Shown in pieces: positions 25,847 through 34,593 of a stretch of DNA of 64,000 bases (within the stretch, counting starts at the first letter, position 1; each line of letters starts with the position of its first letter). The stretch is from Streptomyces spinosus. Lineage in GTDB: Bacteria; Actinomycetota; Actinomycetes; Streptomycetales; Streptomycetaceae. The notes under the pieces are model-generated. The model saw nothing but the letters and a program-made list of their open reading frames with translations. It did no database searches and was not told where the DNA came from. The position numbers and the translations under genes were made by a program. The DNA lies in assembly GCF_020400655.1 (NCBI RefSeq), contig NZ_JAINRC010000002.1, positions 310,001-374,000 of the forward strand, written 5' to 3'.

Positions 25847-26410
25847 TTACAGGTACGGACCGCCCGAGCGGCCGCCGGTCTGCTGGTCGTCGCCGCCCTC
25901 GTGGCCGGCCATGCCCGGCGGGAGCGCGCGGCGCATCTGCTCCAACTGGGCGCGGGCGGCCATCTGCTGGGCGAACAGCGTCGTCTGGATCCCGTGGAAG
26001 AGACCCTCCAGCCAGCCCACCAACTGTGCCTGCGCGATCCGCAGTTCCGCGTCGCTCGGGGTCACCTCGTCGGTGAACGGCAGCGAGAGCCGTTCCAGTT
26101 CCTCGACCAGCTCGGGGGCCAGCCCGTCCTCCAGCTCCTTCACCGAGCTGGCGTGGATCTCCTTGAGCCGCACCCGGCTGGCCTCGTCGAGGGGAGCCGC
26201 CCGCACCTCCTCCAGGAGCTGCTTGATCATGCTGCCGATCCGCATGACCTTGGCCGGCTGTTCCACCTGCTCCGTCACCGGGGTCTCACGCGAGTCCTCG
26301 TGCCCGTCGCCCCCGCCGAGCGCCATCCCGTCCTGACCCACGACAAGGATCTGGGGGTTTCCCGGCGACCGTTCGTTCCTCGGCATCTCCATGCCGCCAT
26401 TCTCTCGCAC
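25847..26410 (-). CDS. bpa: Bacterial proteasome activator Bpa (PafE)
   Basis: 187 residues. The central four-helix bundle (about 55-165: VMRIGSMIKQLLEEVRAAPLD, IHASSVKELEDGLAPELVEEL, DAELRIAQAQLVGWLEGLFHG) and the C-terminal tail GGPYL correspond to the mycobacterial ATP-independent ring activator, whose last residues (GQYL in M. tuberculosis) dock into the 20S proteasome and open its gate. It would feed unfolded or HspR-like substrates to the proteasome, which is not encoded in this window. GTG 26410 has a good AGGTGG site; ATG 26392 (MEMPRNERS) is an alternative start. Confidence 0.9.
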   Translation of the reverse strand: MRENGGMEMPRNERSPGNPQILVVGQDGMALGGGDGHEDSRETPVTEQVEQPAKVMRIGSMIKQLLEEVRAAPLDEASRVRLKEIHASSVKELEDGLAPELVEELERLSLPFTDEVTPSDAELRIAQAQLVGWLEGLFHGIQTTLFAQQMAARAQLEQMRRALPPGMAGHEGGDDQQTGGRSGGPYL

Positions 26411-26566
26411 GCCACCACCTCATCACCGTGGTGCCCCCCTGTGGGGCTGATCCACCGTTTAGACCCGACGGACCAATCCGGAATGCCTTTTTCACCGTGG
26501 AATGTGAGGCTTGTTCCCGTCGGTTTTCCATCGGTCACGGCACCTGGGCCCCGGGAGGTCACCGAC

Positions 26567-27484
26567 GTGACTGCACGCCCACGACTCACGCTGCGCTGTC
26601 TGCGGCTGCTGGTCGTCCTCACGGCGACGGCGCTGCCGGCGCACGGCACCGCCGTCGCCCACGGCGGTGCGCCCGCCCTCGCCGCGAAGCCGGACACCGC
26701 CCGCCCGCCCGCCACCGGACACCGGGAGCAGGCCGGCACACGGCGGGGGACCGGCAAGGGCGGGGCCCCGGAGCACGCGCGCCCCCTGACGGCCGTCCCT
26801 GAGCACGCGCACCCCCTGACGGCCGTCCCTGAGCACGCGCGTCCCTTGCCGGCCGTCCCTGAGCACGTCAGCGCCGGGCACACGGCTCCGGGGCGCGCCG
26901 CACGGGGCCGCGGGCGCCCGGACCAGGGCCCCCCGCCGCAGGCGGCCCCGAAGGAGACGTCCTCGGGGGACTCGGAGGAGTCGGAGGAGTCGGGAGAGTC
27001 CTCCGAGGAGACGTCCGAGGAGTCGTCCGACGAGGCGTCCCCGGACGAGACGTCGACGGGGAAGGCGTCCACCGCCGTGCCGGCGCCGTCCGGCTCCGCC
27101 TCGGCGTCGGTCCACCCCTATCGCCCCCTCGCCTCCGTGGAGCCGTCCCGGGCGGGCAGCCGGGCCGGTGAGGGGCGGATGCGGCCGGGGCGGCCGGACG
27201 GGCCCGAGGTCGAGGACGAGGACGACGACCCCCCTCCCGCGACCCCTGCCGCCCAGCCGCAGGAGCCGGAGACCGCGGAGGTGCCGAGCGGGCCCCCGTC
27301 GCCCCTGGAGACCGGCCCGGACCCCACCGCTTCCCCGCAGGGTCCCGCCGCCCAGCAGGCGGCCCCACCGGGCGAGGCCCCGACGGATCCGGTCACACGC
27401 ATCCTCCCGCTGGGCAGCGGCCTGGTCCTCATCGGCCTGGGCCTGGGGCTGGCGCTCCTCGGCCTGAGACTCCGCAAGAGCTGA
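26567..27484 (+). CDS. Secreted low-complexity protein with C-terminal membrane anchor
   Basis: 305 residues, not assignable to a family. From GTG 26567 (GGAGG 9 bases upstream) it starts with a basic signal-like N-terminus, LTLRCLRLLVVLTATALPAHGTAVA. Then come three exact ten-residue repeats of the AVPEHARPLT type, an acidic Ser/Glu stretch (SGDSEESEESGESS), Pro-rich linkers, and a C-terminal hydrophobic helix LGSGLVLIGLGLGLALLGL ending RLRKS. This layout suggests an exported, disordered stalk held in the membrane by its C-terminus. No LPxTG sortase motif. Composition is extreme, so codon bias alone weakly supports coding. Confidence 0.65.
   Translation: MTARPRLTLRCLRLLVVLTATALPAHGTAVAHGGAPALAAKPDTARPPATGHREQAGTRRGTGKGGAPEHARPLTAVPEHAHPLTAVPEHARPLPAVPEHVSAGHTAPGRAARGRGRPDQGPPPQAAPKETSSGDSEESEESGESSEETSEESSDEASPDETSTGKASTAVPAPSGSASASVHPYRPLASVEPSRAGSRAGEGRMRPGRPDGPEVEDEDDDPPPATPAAQPQEPETAEVPSGPPSPLETGPDPTASPQGPAAQQAAPPGEAPTDPVTRILPLGSGLVLIGLGLGLALLGLRLRKS
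26771..26867 (+). repeat. Tandem 30-bp repeat inside the secreted protein gene
   Basis: Three copies plus a partial one of a 30-bp unit beginning GAGCACGCGC and ending GGCCGTCCCT, at 26771, 26801 and 26831. In frame, each encodes ten residues, so copy number can change without breaking the gene. Confidence 0.85.
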
Positions 27485-27630
27485 CGGCCGCGGATGGCCC
27501 CCCGGGGTCCCGGGGCGGTCCGGGATCTCCAGGACGGCCCGGGGCCCGGAACGGCCCGTCCGGGACGGCCCGGGGAGCCCGGGGCCCGGAACGGCCCGGG
27601 CCTGTCGGCACCGCCCCGCACCGCCTTCCG

Positions 27631-28611
27631 CTACGACGTGATCAGCAGCACCTTGCCGATGTGGCCGCTCGACTCCACCAGCCGGTGCGCCTCGGCCGCC
27701 TCCGCCATCGGCAGCTCACGGTCCACGACCGGGCGGACGTGCCCGCCGGCGAGCAACGGCCACACGTGCTCGCGTACGGCCGCGACGATGGCGGCCTTCT
27801 CCTCCAGCGGGCGGGCGCGCAGCGAGGTCGCGCTGATCGCGGCCCGCTTGCCGAGCAGCGTGCCGATGTTCAGTTCGCCCTTCGCACCGCCCTGCATGCC
27901 GATGATCGCGAGGCGTCCGTTGACGGCGAGCGCCTGGACGTTGCGGTCCAGGTACTTGGCACCCATGTTGTCGAGGATGACGTCGGCGCCCGCGCCCTCG
28001 GTGGCCTGCTGGATCTCGGCGACGAAGTCCTGCTCGCGGTAGTTGATCAGTACGTCCGCGCCGAGTTCGGCGCACCGGTCGAGCTTCTCCTTCGTCCCGG
28101 CGGTCACCGCGACCTTGGCACCGACGGCCTTGGCGAGCTGGATCGCCATGGTGCCGATGCCGCTGGAGCCGCCGTGCACCAGCAGCGTCTCGCCCGGACG
28201 CAGATGGGCGACCATGAACACGTTGGACCAGACCGTGCAGACGACCTCGGGCAGCGCGGCGGCGTGCTTGAGGTCCACGCCCTCGGGCGCGGGCAGCAGC
28301 TGCCCGGCCGGTACGGCGACCTTCTCGGCGTAGCCGCCGCCCGCGAGCAGCGCGCACACCTGGTCGCCGACGGCCCAGCCGGAGACGCCGGGGCCGAGCG
28401 CGGCGATCGTGCCGGAGCACTCCAGGCCGGGGTAGGGGGAGGCGCCGGGCGGCGGGTTGTAGAAACCCTGGCGCTGCAGGATGTCGGCGCGGTTGACGGC
28501 GCTGGCCACCACCTCGACCAGCACCTCGCCCTCGCCGGGCACCGGATCGGGGACCTCGTCCCACACCAGCGCCTCGGGACCACCAGGTTCGGGAATCGTG
28601 ATCGCATGCAT
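27631..28611 (-). CDS. NAD(P)H:quinone oxidoreductase (MDR family, PIG3-like)
   Basis: 326 residues, medium-chain dehydrogenase/reductase without structural or catalytic zinc Cys residues. N-terminal GroES-like domain (NRADILQRQGFYNPPPG, PYPGLECSGTI) and Rossmann domain with the nucleotide motif VHGGSSGIGTMAIQLA near residue 140. This is the TP53I3/PIG3-type quinone oxidoreductase group; NADPH preference is typical. Physiological substrate unknown. Starts at ATG 28611 (MHAITIPEPGGPEAL), and ends downstream with a GC-rich palindromic spacer (27490-27620, repeated CCCGGGGCCCGGAACGGCCCG). It is 30 bases after the channel gene and may be the last gene of the mobA-moeA-channel transcript. Confidence 0.9.
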   Translation of the reverse strand: MHAITIPEPGGPEALVWDEVPDPVPGEGEVLVEVVASAVNRADILQRQGFYNPPPGASPYPGLECSGTIAALGPGVSGWAVGDQVCALLAGGGYAEKVAVPAGQLLPAPEGVDLKHAAALPEVVCTVWSNVFMVAHLRPGETLLVHGGSSGIGTMAIQLAKAVGAKVAVTAGTKEKLDRCAELGADVLINYREQDFVAEIQQATEGAGADVILDNMGAKYLDRNVQALAVNGRLAIIGMQGGAKGELNIGTLLGKRAAISATSLRARPLEEKAAIVAAVREHVWPLLAGGHVRPVVDRELPMAEAAEAHRLVESSGHIGKVLLITS

Positions 28612-28641
28612 GCCGGTGACGCTACTCCCACCGGCGCCCGG

Positions 28642-29739
28642 TCATCCGGGTGGCAGGGGGCGGACGCCCGGGGTGACCCGGGTTTCCGGCGTGGCGCGGA
28701 CGATGGTGATGAGCCGGTCCGTCAGCTGGAGCGTGCCGACGGACGGGTCGTCGTAGCCGAGCACCCGGTGTCCGCGGAGGACGCTCACCACCAGGTCGTC
28801 CGTCTCGCGCGGTGTCTTGCCGACCTCGCCGCGGACCACCGGCCGTTCGACGAGGTCCAGCCCGCTGCCCTGCTGGATCAGATCCTCCATCACCATGCCG
28901 GCCGCGGGGCTGAGCACGGACAGGCCGAGCAGACGGCCGGCCGCGCCGGAGCTGGTGATGACGGCGTCGGCGCCGGACTGCTTGAGCAGTGGGGCGTTCT
29001 CCTCCTCGCGCACCGCGGCCACGATCTTCGCGGTGCGGTTGAGCTGGCGGGCGGTCAGCGTGACGAGGACGGAGGTGTCGTCGCGCTGCGGGGCGACGAT
29101 GATCTGCCGGGCCTTGTGCACCTCGGCCCGTCGGAGCACGTCACTGCGGGTGGCGTCGCCTATGACGCCCGCGTAGCCCTCGGCGGTGGCCGCGTCGATC
29201 GCCTTGGAGCTGGGGTCGACCACGACCACCTGCTCCTTCTTCAGCCCGGTCACGCAGACGGTCTGGATGGCCGACCGTCCCTTCGTGCCGAAACCGACGA
29301 CGACGGTGTGGTCACGCAAGGTGGACCTCCAGCGGTTCAGGCGCCATTCCTCACGGGTGCGTTCGGTGAGGACCTCCAGCGTGGTGCCGACCAGGATGAT
29401 CAGGAACAGCACGCGCAGGGGCGTGATGACGAGGATGTTGGTGAGCCGGGCGCTGTCGCTGACGGGGGTGATGTCGCCGTAGCCGGTGGTGGAGAGGGTG
29501 ACGGTCGCGTAGTAGAACGCGTCGAGCAGATCGACGGGACCGTCGGAGCTGTCGCGGTAGCCCTCGCGGTCGGCGTAGACGACCAGTGCGGTGGCGACCA
29601 GCACCACCAGGGCCATGACGAGCCGCTTGACGACCTGGCGGATCGGACGCTCCACCACTTTGCGCGGGAGTTTCACCCGATGGGTCACCAGGTGTTCGCC
29701 CGCTTGGCGGGCGATGGCGTCATGGCCCGGAAGTTTCAC
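28642..29739 (-). CDS. Two-TM potassium channel with RCK (TrkA-N) domain
   Basis: 365 residues. TM1 about 35-55, pore loop with the potassium selectivity filter TTGYGD (about 83-88), TM2 about 100-120, then a cytosolic RCK/TrkA-N Rossmann domain starting VVVGFGTKGRSAIQ and a C-terminal TrkA-C-like part. It resembles MthK-type ligand-gated channels, tetramers gated by ions or nucleotides binding the RCK ring. Start GTG 29739 overlaps the moeA stop by 4 bases (GTGA) and has GGGGTG upstream, so I prefer it to ATG 29772. This start lies inside the parS palindrome. Confidence 0.9.
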   Translation of the reverse strand: MKLPGHDAIARQAGEHLVTHRVKLPRKVVERPIRQVVKRLVMALVVLVATALVVYADREGYRDSSDGPVDLLDAFYYATVTLSTTGYGDITPVSDSARLTNILVITPLRVLFLIILVGTTLEVLTERTREEWRLNRWRSTLRDHTVVVGFGTKGRSAIQTVCVTGLKKEQVVVVDPSSKAIDAATAEGYAGVIGDATRSDVLRRAEVHKARQIIVAPQRDDTSVLVTLTARQLNRTAKIVAAVREEENAPLLKQSGADAVITSSGAAGRLLGLSVLSPAAGMVMEDLIQQGSGLDLVERPVVRGEVGKTPRETDDLVVSVLRGHRVLGYDDPSVGTLQLTDRLITIVRATPETRVTPGVRPLPPG

Positions 29740-29746
29740 GTGAAAC
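29733..29746. other. parS, ParB-binding centromere site
   Basis: GTTTCACGTGAAAC, a perfect 14-bp palindrome identical to the Streptomyces parS consensus. Such sites cluster around oriC, where ParB loads, spreads and recruits the segregation machinery. The site overlaps the last codons of moeA (Cys-Phe-Thr-stop) and the GTG start of the channel gene. Confidence 0.93.
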
Positions 29747-31130
29747 ACACCCCGATTCCGGCGGTCGCCCATGGCAGGTCCAGCAGCTCGGCCTCCTCGC
29801 CCTGGAGGGCCCCGCCCGGCGGTACGACGGCCAGCGCGTCGGCGGCGGCGATGCCCCGGAGCATGGCCGGACCGTTGTAGTGCAACGGCATGGCGTGGTC
29901 ACCGCGCAGCACCACGGGGATGAGCCGGGTGTCGTGCGGGTGCCCGTGCACCGCCTCCCTCAGCGGCAGCGTGTACGGCTCGGGTGCGGGGTGGGCGGCG
30001 AGGGTCCGCAGCAGCGGTTCGGCGAGGGTGAGCAGGCCGGAGACGGCCGCGAGGGGATTGCCGGGCAGGCCGACGAGGTGCTGGTGGTCCTTGGTGCGGG
30101 CCAGCAGCATGGGGTGGCCGGGGCGCACCTTGACGCCGTCGACGAGGAGTTCGGCGCCGACGCGTTCCAGGACCGGGTGGACGTGGTCCACGGGTCCGGC
30201 CGCCGTGCCGCCCGTGGTGACGATCAGGTCGGCGGCGGAACGGGTGACCGCCTTCTGCAGGGCCTTGGCGTCGTCGCCGATCCGGCGTACGGAGATGACA
30301 TCGGCACCGAGCGCGCGCAGCCAGGACGGCAGCATGGGGCCGAGGGCGTCCCGGATCAGCCCGTCGTGCGGCAGACCCTCGGTGAGCAACTCGTCTCCCA
30401 GGACGAGGACTTCGACGCGGGGGCGGGGAACGACGGCGACCGTGTCGTAGCCGGCGGCCGCGGCGAGACCCAGGACGGCGGGGGTGACCAGGGTGCCGAC
30501 GGGCAGCAACTGGTCGCCGCTGCGGCACTCCTGGCCGCGCGGGCGGATGTCCTGGCCGTGGAGCATCTCGCGAGTGGTGTGCAGGCGGCCCTGGGCGTCG
30601 ATCCGGCCGTGCTCGGAGCGCAGGACGGCGGTGGTGTCGGCGGGGACACGGGCTCCGGTGGCGATGCGGACCGCCTCGCCGTCGGTGAGGGGTTCGGGCT
30701 GCGCGTGCCCGGCGAGCACGCCCTCCTCGCGCACCTGCCAGGGGCCGGGCCCGGCGACCGCCCAGCCGTCCATGGCCGAGGTGTCGAAGGAGGGCAGGTC
30801 GGTGAGCGCGTCGAGGGGCGCGGCCAGGGTCAGTCCGAGGGCGTCGCCGAGAGGAACGGAGACGGGGGCCCGGCGGGCACGGGAACGCGCGGCGCGCGCG
30901 GCACGCGCGGCGGCCTCCCGGGCCTGGGGCCAGGGGGTGGCCCGGTGCGGTTCCGCGGACCGCGCGCCGGACGACCGGGCGGCCGGGGCGGACGCCTGGC
31001 CGGCGCCGTCGTCCGTGCTGCCGTCCCGGGGCTCCCTGTGGGCATCCCTCACGAGCGCCAGCGCCTCCTCGACGTCGAGGTCGTCGGTGTCTTCGGCGGA
31101 CGCCTCGGCCCGGGTGCCGGGGGCGGTCAT
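29736..31130 (-). CDS. moeA: Molybdopterin molybdenumtransferase MoeA
   Basis: 464 residues. Residues about 1-70 are a variable acidic then Arg/Ala-rich extension, followed by the MoeA fold: LPSFDTSAMDGWAVA and IATGARVPADTTAVLRSEHG (about 120-180), and the MogA-like domain with LVTTGGTAAGPVDHVHPVLE, GVKVRPGHPMLLA, VGLPGNPLAAVSGLL. It inserts molybdate into adenylylated molybdopterin. ATG 31130 overlaps the mobA stop codon, and its own stop overlaps the channel start, so three genes are coupled. The 3' end contains parS. Confidence 0.92.
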   Translation of the reverse strand: MTAPGTRAEASAEDTDDLDVEEALALVRDAHREPRDGSTDDGAGQASAPAARSSGARSAEPHRATPWPQAREAAARAARAARSRARRAPVSVPLGDALGLTLAAPLDALTDLPSFDTSAMDGWAVAGPGPWQVREEGVLAGHAQPEPLTDGEAVRIATGARVPADTTAVLRSEHGRIDAQGRLHTTREMLHGQDIRPRGQECRSGDQLLPVGTLVTPAVLGLAAAAGYDTVAVVPRPRVEVLVLGDELLTEGLPHDGLIRDALGPMLPSWLRALGADVISVRRIGDDAKALQKAVTRSAADLIVTTGGTAAGPVDHVHPVLERVGAELLVDGVKVRPGHPMLLARTKDHQHLVGLPGNPLAAVSGLLTLAEPLLRTLAAHPAPEPYTLPLREAVHGHPHDTRLIPVVLRGDHAMPLHYNGPAMLRGIAAADALAVVPPGGALQGEEAELLDLPWATAGIGVCFT

Positions 31131-32056
31131 CCGGCGTCCGGGGCGCTGGGGCCCCCGCTCCTCGCGTCGGTGGTGCCCCCACCGTTCTCTTCCTCCCAGC
31201 GCAGCGCCAGCGCGGCGGCCTTGCGCGCGGCCTCGGCGACGGCCTCGGGGCCGCCCTTGCCCTGGGCGGCGGCGTAACCGACGAGGAAGGTGGTCAGCGG
31301 GGCGGCGGGCCGCGCCACGCCGTGCGCGGCGTCCCGGGCCAGATCGAGCAGGACGCCGGTGTCGACGTCCAGTTCGATGCCCAACTCGTCCTTGACTGCG
31401 GAGATCCATTCATCCAACACGGACCCATGCTCCCTGATGCGTGCCCTGGCCGTCGCGATGTCGTCCCAGGTGTCGCAGTCGAAGGAGGCGCGCGGGTCCG
31501 TGACGCGGGTGAGGCGCAGGGCACCGGTCAGCCGGCGCAGGGGCAGCCCCCCGAGGCCGCCGTGCGCGGCGGCGAGGGCGGTCAGCTCACGACGCAGGGC
31601 GGCGGTGCGGTAGGCGGCCACCAGCGGCTGGTCGCGGCCGTCGGCGTCGGTGAGCAGCGCGCCGTCGGCCCCGCTCTCCTGAAGGGAGTTCAGAAGCCGC
31701 CGCAGCACCGGCTTCTCGAGAAAGGGCAGGTCGGCGGAGAGGACGACGGTGTGCCCCGCGGTGGTGAGCCGCAGGCCGGCCTCCAGCGCGGCGACCGGTC
31801 CGCCGCCGGGCGGCTCCTCGCGTGCCCAGCGCACCGGGCGTGCGGTGGGCCGGGGCGCGGCCACGACGACGGTCGTACCGGCGTCCGCGCAGGCCGCGAG
31901 CACGCGGTCGAGCAGCGCGCGGCCACCGACCCGGAGCCCCGGCTTGTCGGCCCCGCCGAGCCGCCGGGCGGCACCGCCGGCCAGCACGACGGCGTCGTAC
32001 GGCAGGGGGGTCCCGGGAGCGGGTGTCCCGGGAGCGGCGGGGGCGGTGTCGGTCAC
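31127..32056 (-). CDS. mobA: MobA-like molybdenum cofactor nucleotidyltransferase fused to a DUF6457 domain
   Basis: 309 residues. The N-terminal 200 residues are a MobA/NTP-transferase domain: AVVLAGGAARRLGGADKPGLRVGG (nucleotide loop) and VVLSADLPFLEKP with the metal-binding Asp. They would attach GMP or CMP to molybdopterin. The C-terminal 95 residues (LDEWISAVKDELGIELDVDTGVLLDLARD ... FLVGYAAAQG) form a separate helical domain, DUF6457, found mostly in actinobacteria beside molybdenum genes. GTG 32056 is directly preceded by GGAGG with almost no spacing, which may lower translation. First gene of the coupled mobA-moeA-channel set. Confidence 0.87.
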   Translation of the reverse strand: MTDTAPAAPGTPAPGTPLPYDAVVLAGGAARRLGGADKPGLRVGGRALLDRVLAACADAGTTVVVAAPRPTARPVRWAREEPPGGGPVAALEAGLRLTTAGHTVVLSADLPFLEKPVLRRLLNSLQESGADGALLTDADGRDQPLVAAYRTAALRRELTALAAAHGGLGGLPLRRLTGALRLTRVTDPRASFDCDTWDDIATARARIREHGSVLDEWISAVKDELGIELDVDTGVLLDLARDAAHGVARPAAPLTTFLVGYAAAQGKGGPEAVAEAARKAAALALRWEEENGGGTTDARSGGPSAPDAG

Positions 32057-32116
32057 CCTCCGAGTATGTCCTGCCGGTTCCTCCTTCCGGACCCCCGTCT
32101 CACCGGAGGCCGTGGC

Positions 32117-33589
32117 TCACAGGGTGCGCAGCAGTACCGCCGGCTGTTCCACGCAGTCCGCCACGAACCGCAGGAAGCCGCCCGCCGTGCCGCCGTCGCA
32201 GACCCGGTGGTCGAAGGTGAGCGAGAGCTGGACGACCTGGCGCACGGCCAGTTCGCCCTCGTGCACCCACGGCTTGGGGACGATGCGGCCGACGCCGAGC
32301 ATGGCCGCCTCGGGGTGGTTGATGATCGGGGTGGAGCCGTCGACGCCGAAGACGCCGTAGTTGTTCAGCGTGAACGTCCCGCCGGTGAGTTCCCCGGGGG
32401 TCAGCGTCCCGGTGCGGGCCGCCTCGGTGAGCCGGGCGAACTCGGCGGTCAGCGACTCGGCGTCGCGCGCGTGGGCGTCCCGGACGACCGGCACGACCAG
32501 GCCGCGCTCCGTCTGCGCGGCGAACCCGAGGTGGACCTGGTCGAGCCGGACGACCTCGCGGGCCTCGGTGTCGACGAAGGAGTTCAGCTCGGGGAACCGG
32601 GCGAGGCCGGCCGTGCAGATGCGGGCGAGCAGAGCGAGCAGGGAGATCTTCGGACCTCCGGCCGCGTTCATCGCGGTGCGGGCGCGCATGAGTTCCGTCG
32701 CGTCGGCGTCGACCCAGCAGGTCGCGTCCGGGATCTCCCGGCGGCTGCGGGAGAGCTTGTCGGCGACGGCGCCGCGCACGCCCTTGAGCGGGATGCGGGT
32801 CCCGCCGCCCTGCGCGAGGGGCGCCGCGGGGGCCCGCACGGCCGGCTCCTCGGCGGCAGGCTCCCCGGCCGTACGGACCGGTGCCGCCTCGGCGCGCAGC
32901 GCGTTCTCCACGTCCGCGCGCAGGATGAGCCCGTCCGGCCCCGACCCGTTCAGCCGCCGCAGGTCCACGCCGTTGTCGCGGGCGAGCTTGCGCACGAGGG
33001 GGGAGATCACGGGGACCGGGCCCTCGACTGGAGCGGCGGGGGTGGTGCTCGCGGAGGCGGGAGACGCCGGGGTGTCGGCCGTGAAGGCGTGTGCCTGCGC
33101 CACCGCCGGCGCGGCCACGCGCGCGGGAGCCTGGGCGTCCGCGCGGGCGGTCCCACGCCGGACGGCCCGCCCGTCCGCCGGGGCCCCGCTCGCCGTCGCC
33201 CGCCCGCCGCCGTCGGCCGCGCGCCGGACGCCCTGTCCGTCGACCGTGCCCGTGGTGGCCCGCACCCGGCGCCGGCGGGCCGCCGGGGCCTGGGTGCCGT
33301 AGCCCACCAGGACGTTGCCTGAGCCCTCCGGCTCCGGTTCCCGCTCGCCCACGGCCACCGTCAGCAGCGGGGCGCCGACGGGCAGCTCGGTGCCCTCCTC
33401 GCCGAACCGGGCGGTGACCACGCCGCCGTACGGGCAGGGCACCTCGACCATCGCCTTGGCCGTCTCGACCTCGACCACCGGCTGGTCCACGGCGACCACG
33501 TCACCGACCTGGACCAGCCAGCGGACGATCTCCGCCTCGGTGAGCCCTTCACCGAGGTCGGGCAGCTTGAACTCCAGCACCTGAGCCAT
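32117..33589 (-). CDS. bkdC2: BCKDH E2 dihydrolipoyl acyltransferase, set 2
   Basis: 490 residues. Lipoyl domain (about 3-78) with lysine in VEVETAKAMVEVP, a long Ala/Pro/Arg linker (about 90-165), a subunit-binding domain (ISPLVRKLARDNGVDLRRLNG, about 170-205), and the catalytic domain ending LTFDHRVCDGGTAGGFL, where His and Asp of the HxxxD motif are kept. Last gene of bkdA2-B2-C2; its ATG overlaps the bkdB2 stop by 1-4 bases. Acts with E1 alpha/beta of the same operon to make branched acyl-CoA. Confidence 0.92.
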   Translation of the reverse strand: MAQVLEFKLPDLGEGLTEAEIVRWLVQVGDVVAVDQPVVEVETAKAMVEVPCPYGGVVTARFGEEGTELPVGAPLLTVAVGEREPEPEGSGNVLVGYGTQAPAARRRRVRATTGTVDGQGVRRAADGGGRATASGAPADGRAVRRGTARADAQAPARVAAPAVAQAHAFTADTPASPASASTTPAAPVEGPVPVISPLVRKLARDNGVDLRRLNGSGPDGLILRADVENALRAEAAPVRTAGEPAAEEPAVRAPAAPLAQGGGTRIPLKGVRGAVADKLSRSRREIPDATCWVDADATELMRARTAMNAAGGPKISLLALLARICTAGLARFPELNSFVDTEAREVVRLDQVHLGFAAQTERGLVVPVVRDAHARDAESLTAEFARLTEAARTGTLTPGELTGGTFTLNNYGVFGVDGSTPIINHPEAAMLGVGRIVPKPWVHEGELAVRQVVQLSLTFDHRVCDGGTAGGFLRFVADCVEQPAVLLRTL

Positions 33590-34593
33590 CAGCCCTCGGC
33601 CTCCCACTGCAGCCGGGCCACGGCGTCCAGGATGCGGTCGACGCCGGGCAGGTGGTGCCGCTCCAGCATGGGCGGCGGATAGGGGAGGTCGAACCCGGCC
33701 ACGCGCAGCACCGGCGCCTCCAGGTGGTGGAAGCAGCGCTCGGTGACGCGGGCCGCGATCTCGCCGCCCGGCCCGCCGAACCCGGTGGATTCGTGGACGA
33801 CGACGGCGCGGCCGGTGCGCCGGACGGACGCGCAGACCGTGTCGTCGTCGAACGGCACCAGGGAGCGCAGGTCGACGACCTCCAGGTCCCAGCCCTCGGC
33901 CTGGGCGGCCTCGGCGGCCTCCAGGCAGACCGGCAGCGAGGGGCCGTAGGTGATGAGCGTGGCGCTGCGGCCGGTCCGGCGGACCACGGCGCGGCTGATG
34001 GGCTCGACCTGCGTCGGCTGCTCGGGGTTCCAGCTGTCCTTCGACCAGTACAGCCGCTTGGGCTCCAGGAAGACGACCGGGTCGTCGGAGGCGATGGCCT
34101 GGCGCAGCAGCCCGTAGGCGTCGGCGACGGTGGCGGGGGTGACGACGTGGAGCCCCGGGGTCGCCATGTAGTAGGCCTCGGAGGAGTCGCTGTGGTGCTC
34201 GACACCGCCGATGCCGCCGCCGTAGGGGATGCGGACGGTGATGGGCAGGGGCATCCTGCCACGCGTGCGGTTGCGCATCCGGGAGACGTGGCTGACCAGC
34301 TGCTCGAACGCCGGGTAGGCGAAGGCGTCGAACTGCATCTCCACCACGGGCCGGAGGCCGTACATGGCCATGCCGACGGCGGTGCCGAGGATGCCGGCCT
34401 CGGCGAGGGGAGTGTCGGTGCAGCGGTCCTCGCCGAACTCCTTGGCGAGCCCGTCGGTGACCCGGAAGACCCCGCCGAGGGTGCCGACGTCCTCGCCCAT
34501 GACGTGCACGGTGGGGTCGGCGGCCATCGCGTCGCGCATCGCGCGCGTGAGGGCCTGCGCCATGGTGGCGGGCTTGACGGCGACGGTGGTCAT
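33589..34593 (-). CDS. bkdB2: BCKDH E1 beta subunit, set 2
   Basis: 334 residues, same family signatures as set 1 (HVMGEDVGTLGGVFRVTDGL, DTPLAEAGILGTAVG, PYGGGIGGVEHHSDS). It pairs with BkdA2 in the thiamine-diphosphate E1. ATG 34593 overlaps the bkdA2 stop (ATGA), and the 3' end overlaps bkdC2, giving a tightly coupled operon, unlike the slightly spaced set 1. Confidence 0.93.
   Translation of the reverse strand: MTTVAVKPATMAQALTRAMRDAMAADPTVHVMGEDVGTLGGVFRVTDGLAKEFGEDRCTDTPLAEAGILGTAVGMAMYGLRPVVEMQFDAFAYPAFEQLVSHVSRMRNRTRGRMPLPITVRIPYGGGIGGVEHHSDSSEAYYMATPGLHVVTPATVADAYGLLRQAIASDDPVVFLEPKRLYWSKDSWNPEQPTQVEPISRAVVRRTGRSATLITYGPSLPVCLEAAEAAQAEGWDLEVVDLRSLVPFDDDTVCASVRRTGRAVVVHESTGFGGPGGEIAARVTERCFHHLEAPVLRVAGFDLPYPPPMLERHHLPGVDRILDAVARLQWEAEG

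Noticed and set aside
27485..27630. Small gene between the repeat-rich secreted protein and the quinone oxidoreductase
   Set aside because: The stretch is nearly pure G/C palindromes (CCCGGGGCCCGGAACGGCCCG repeated) with no start plus ribosome site; it looks like a terminator spacer.
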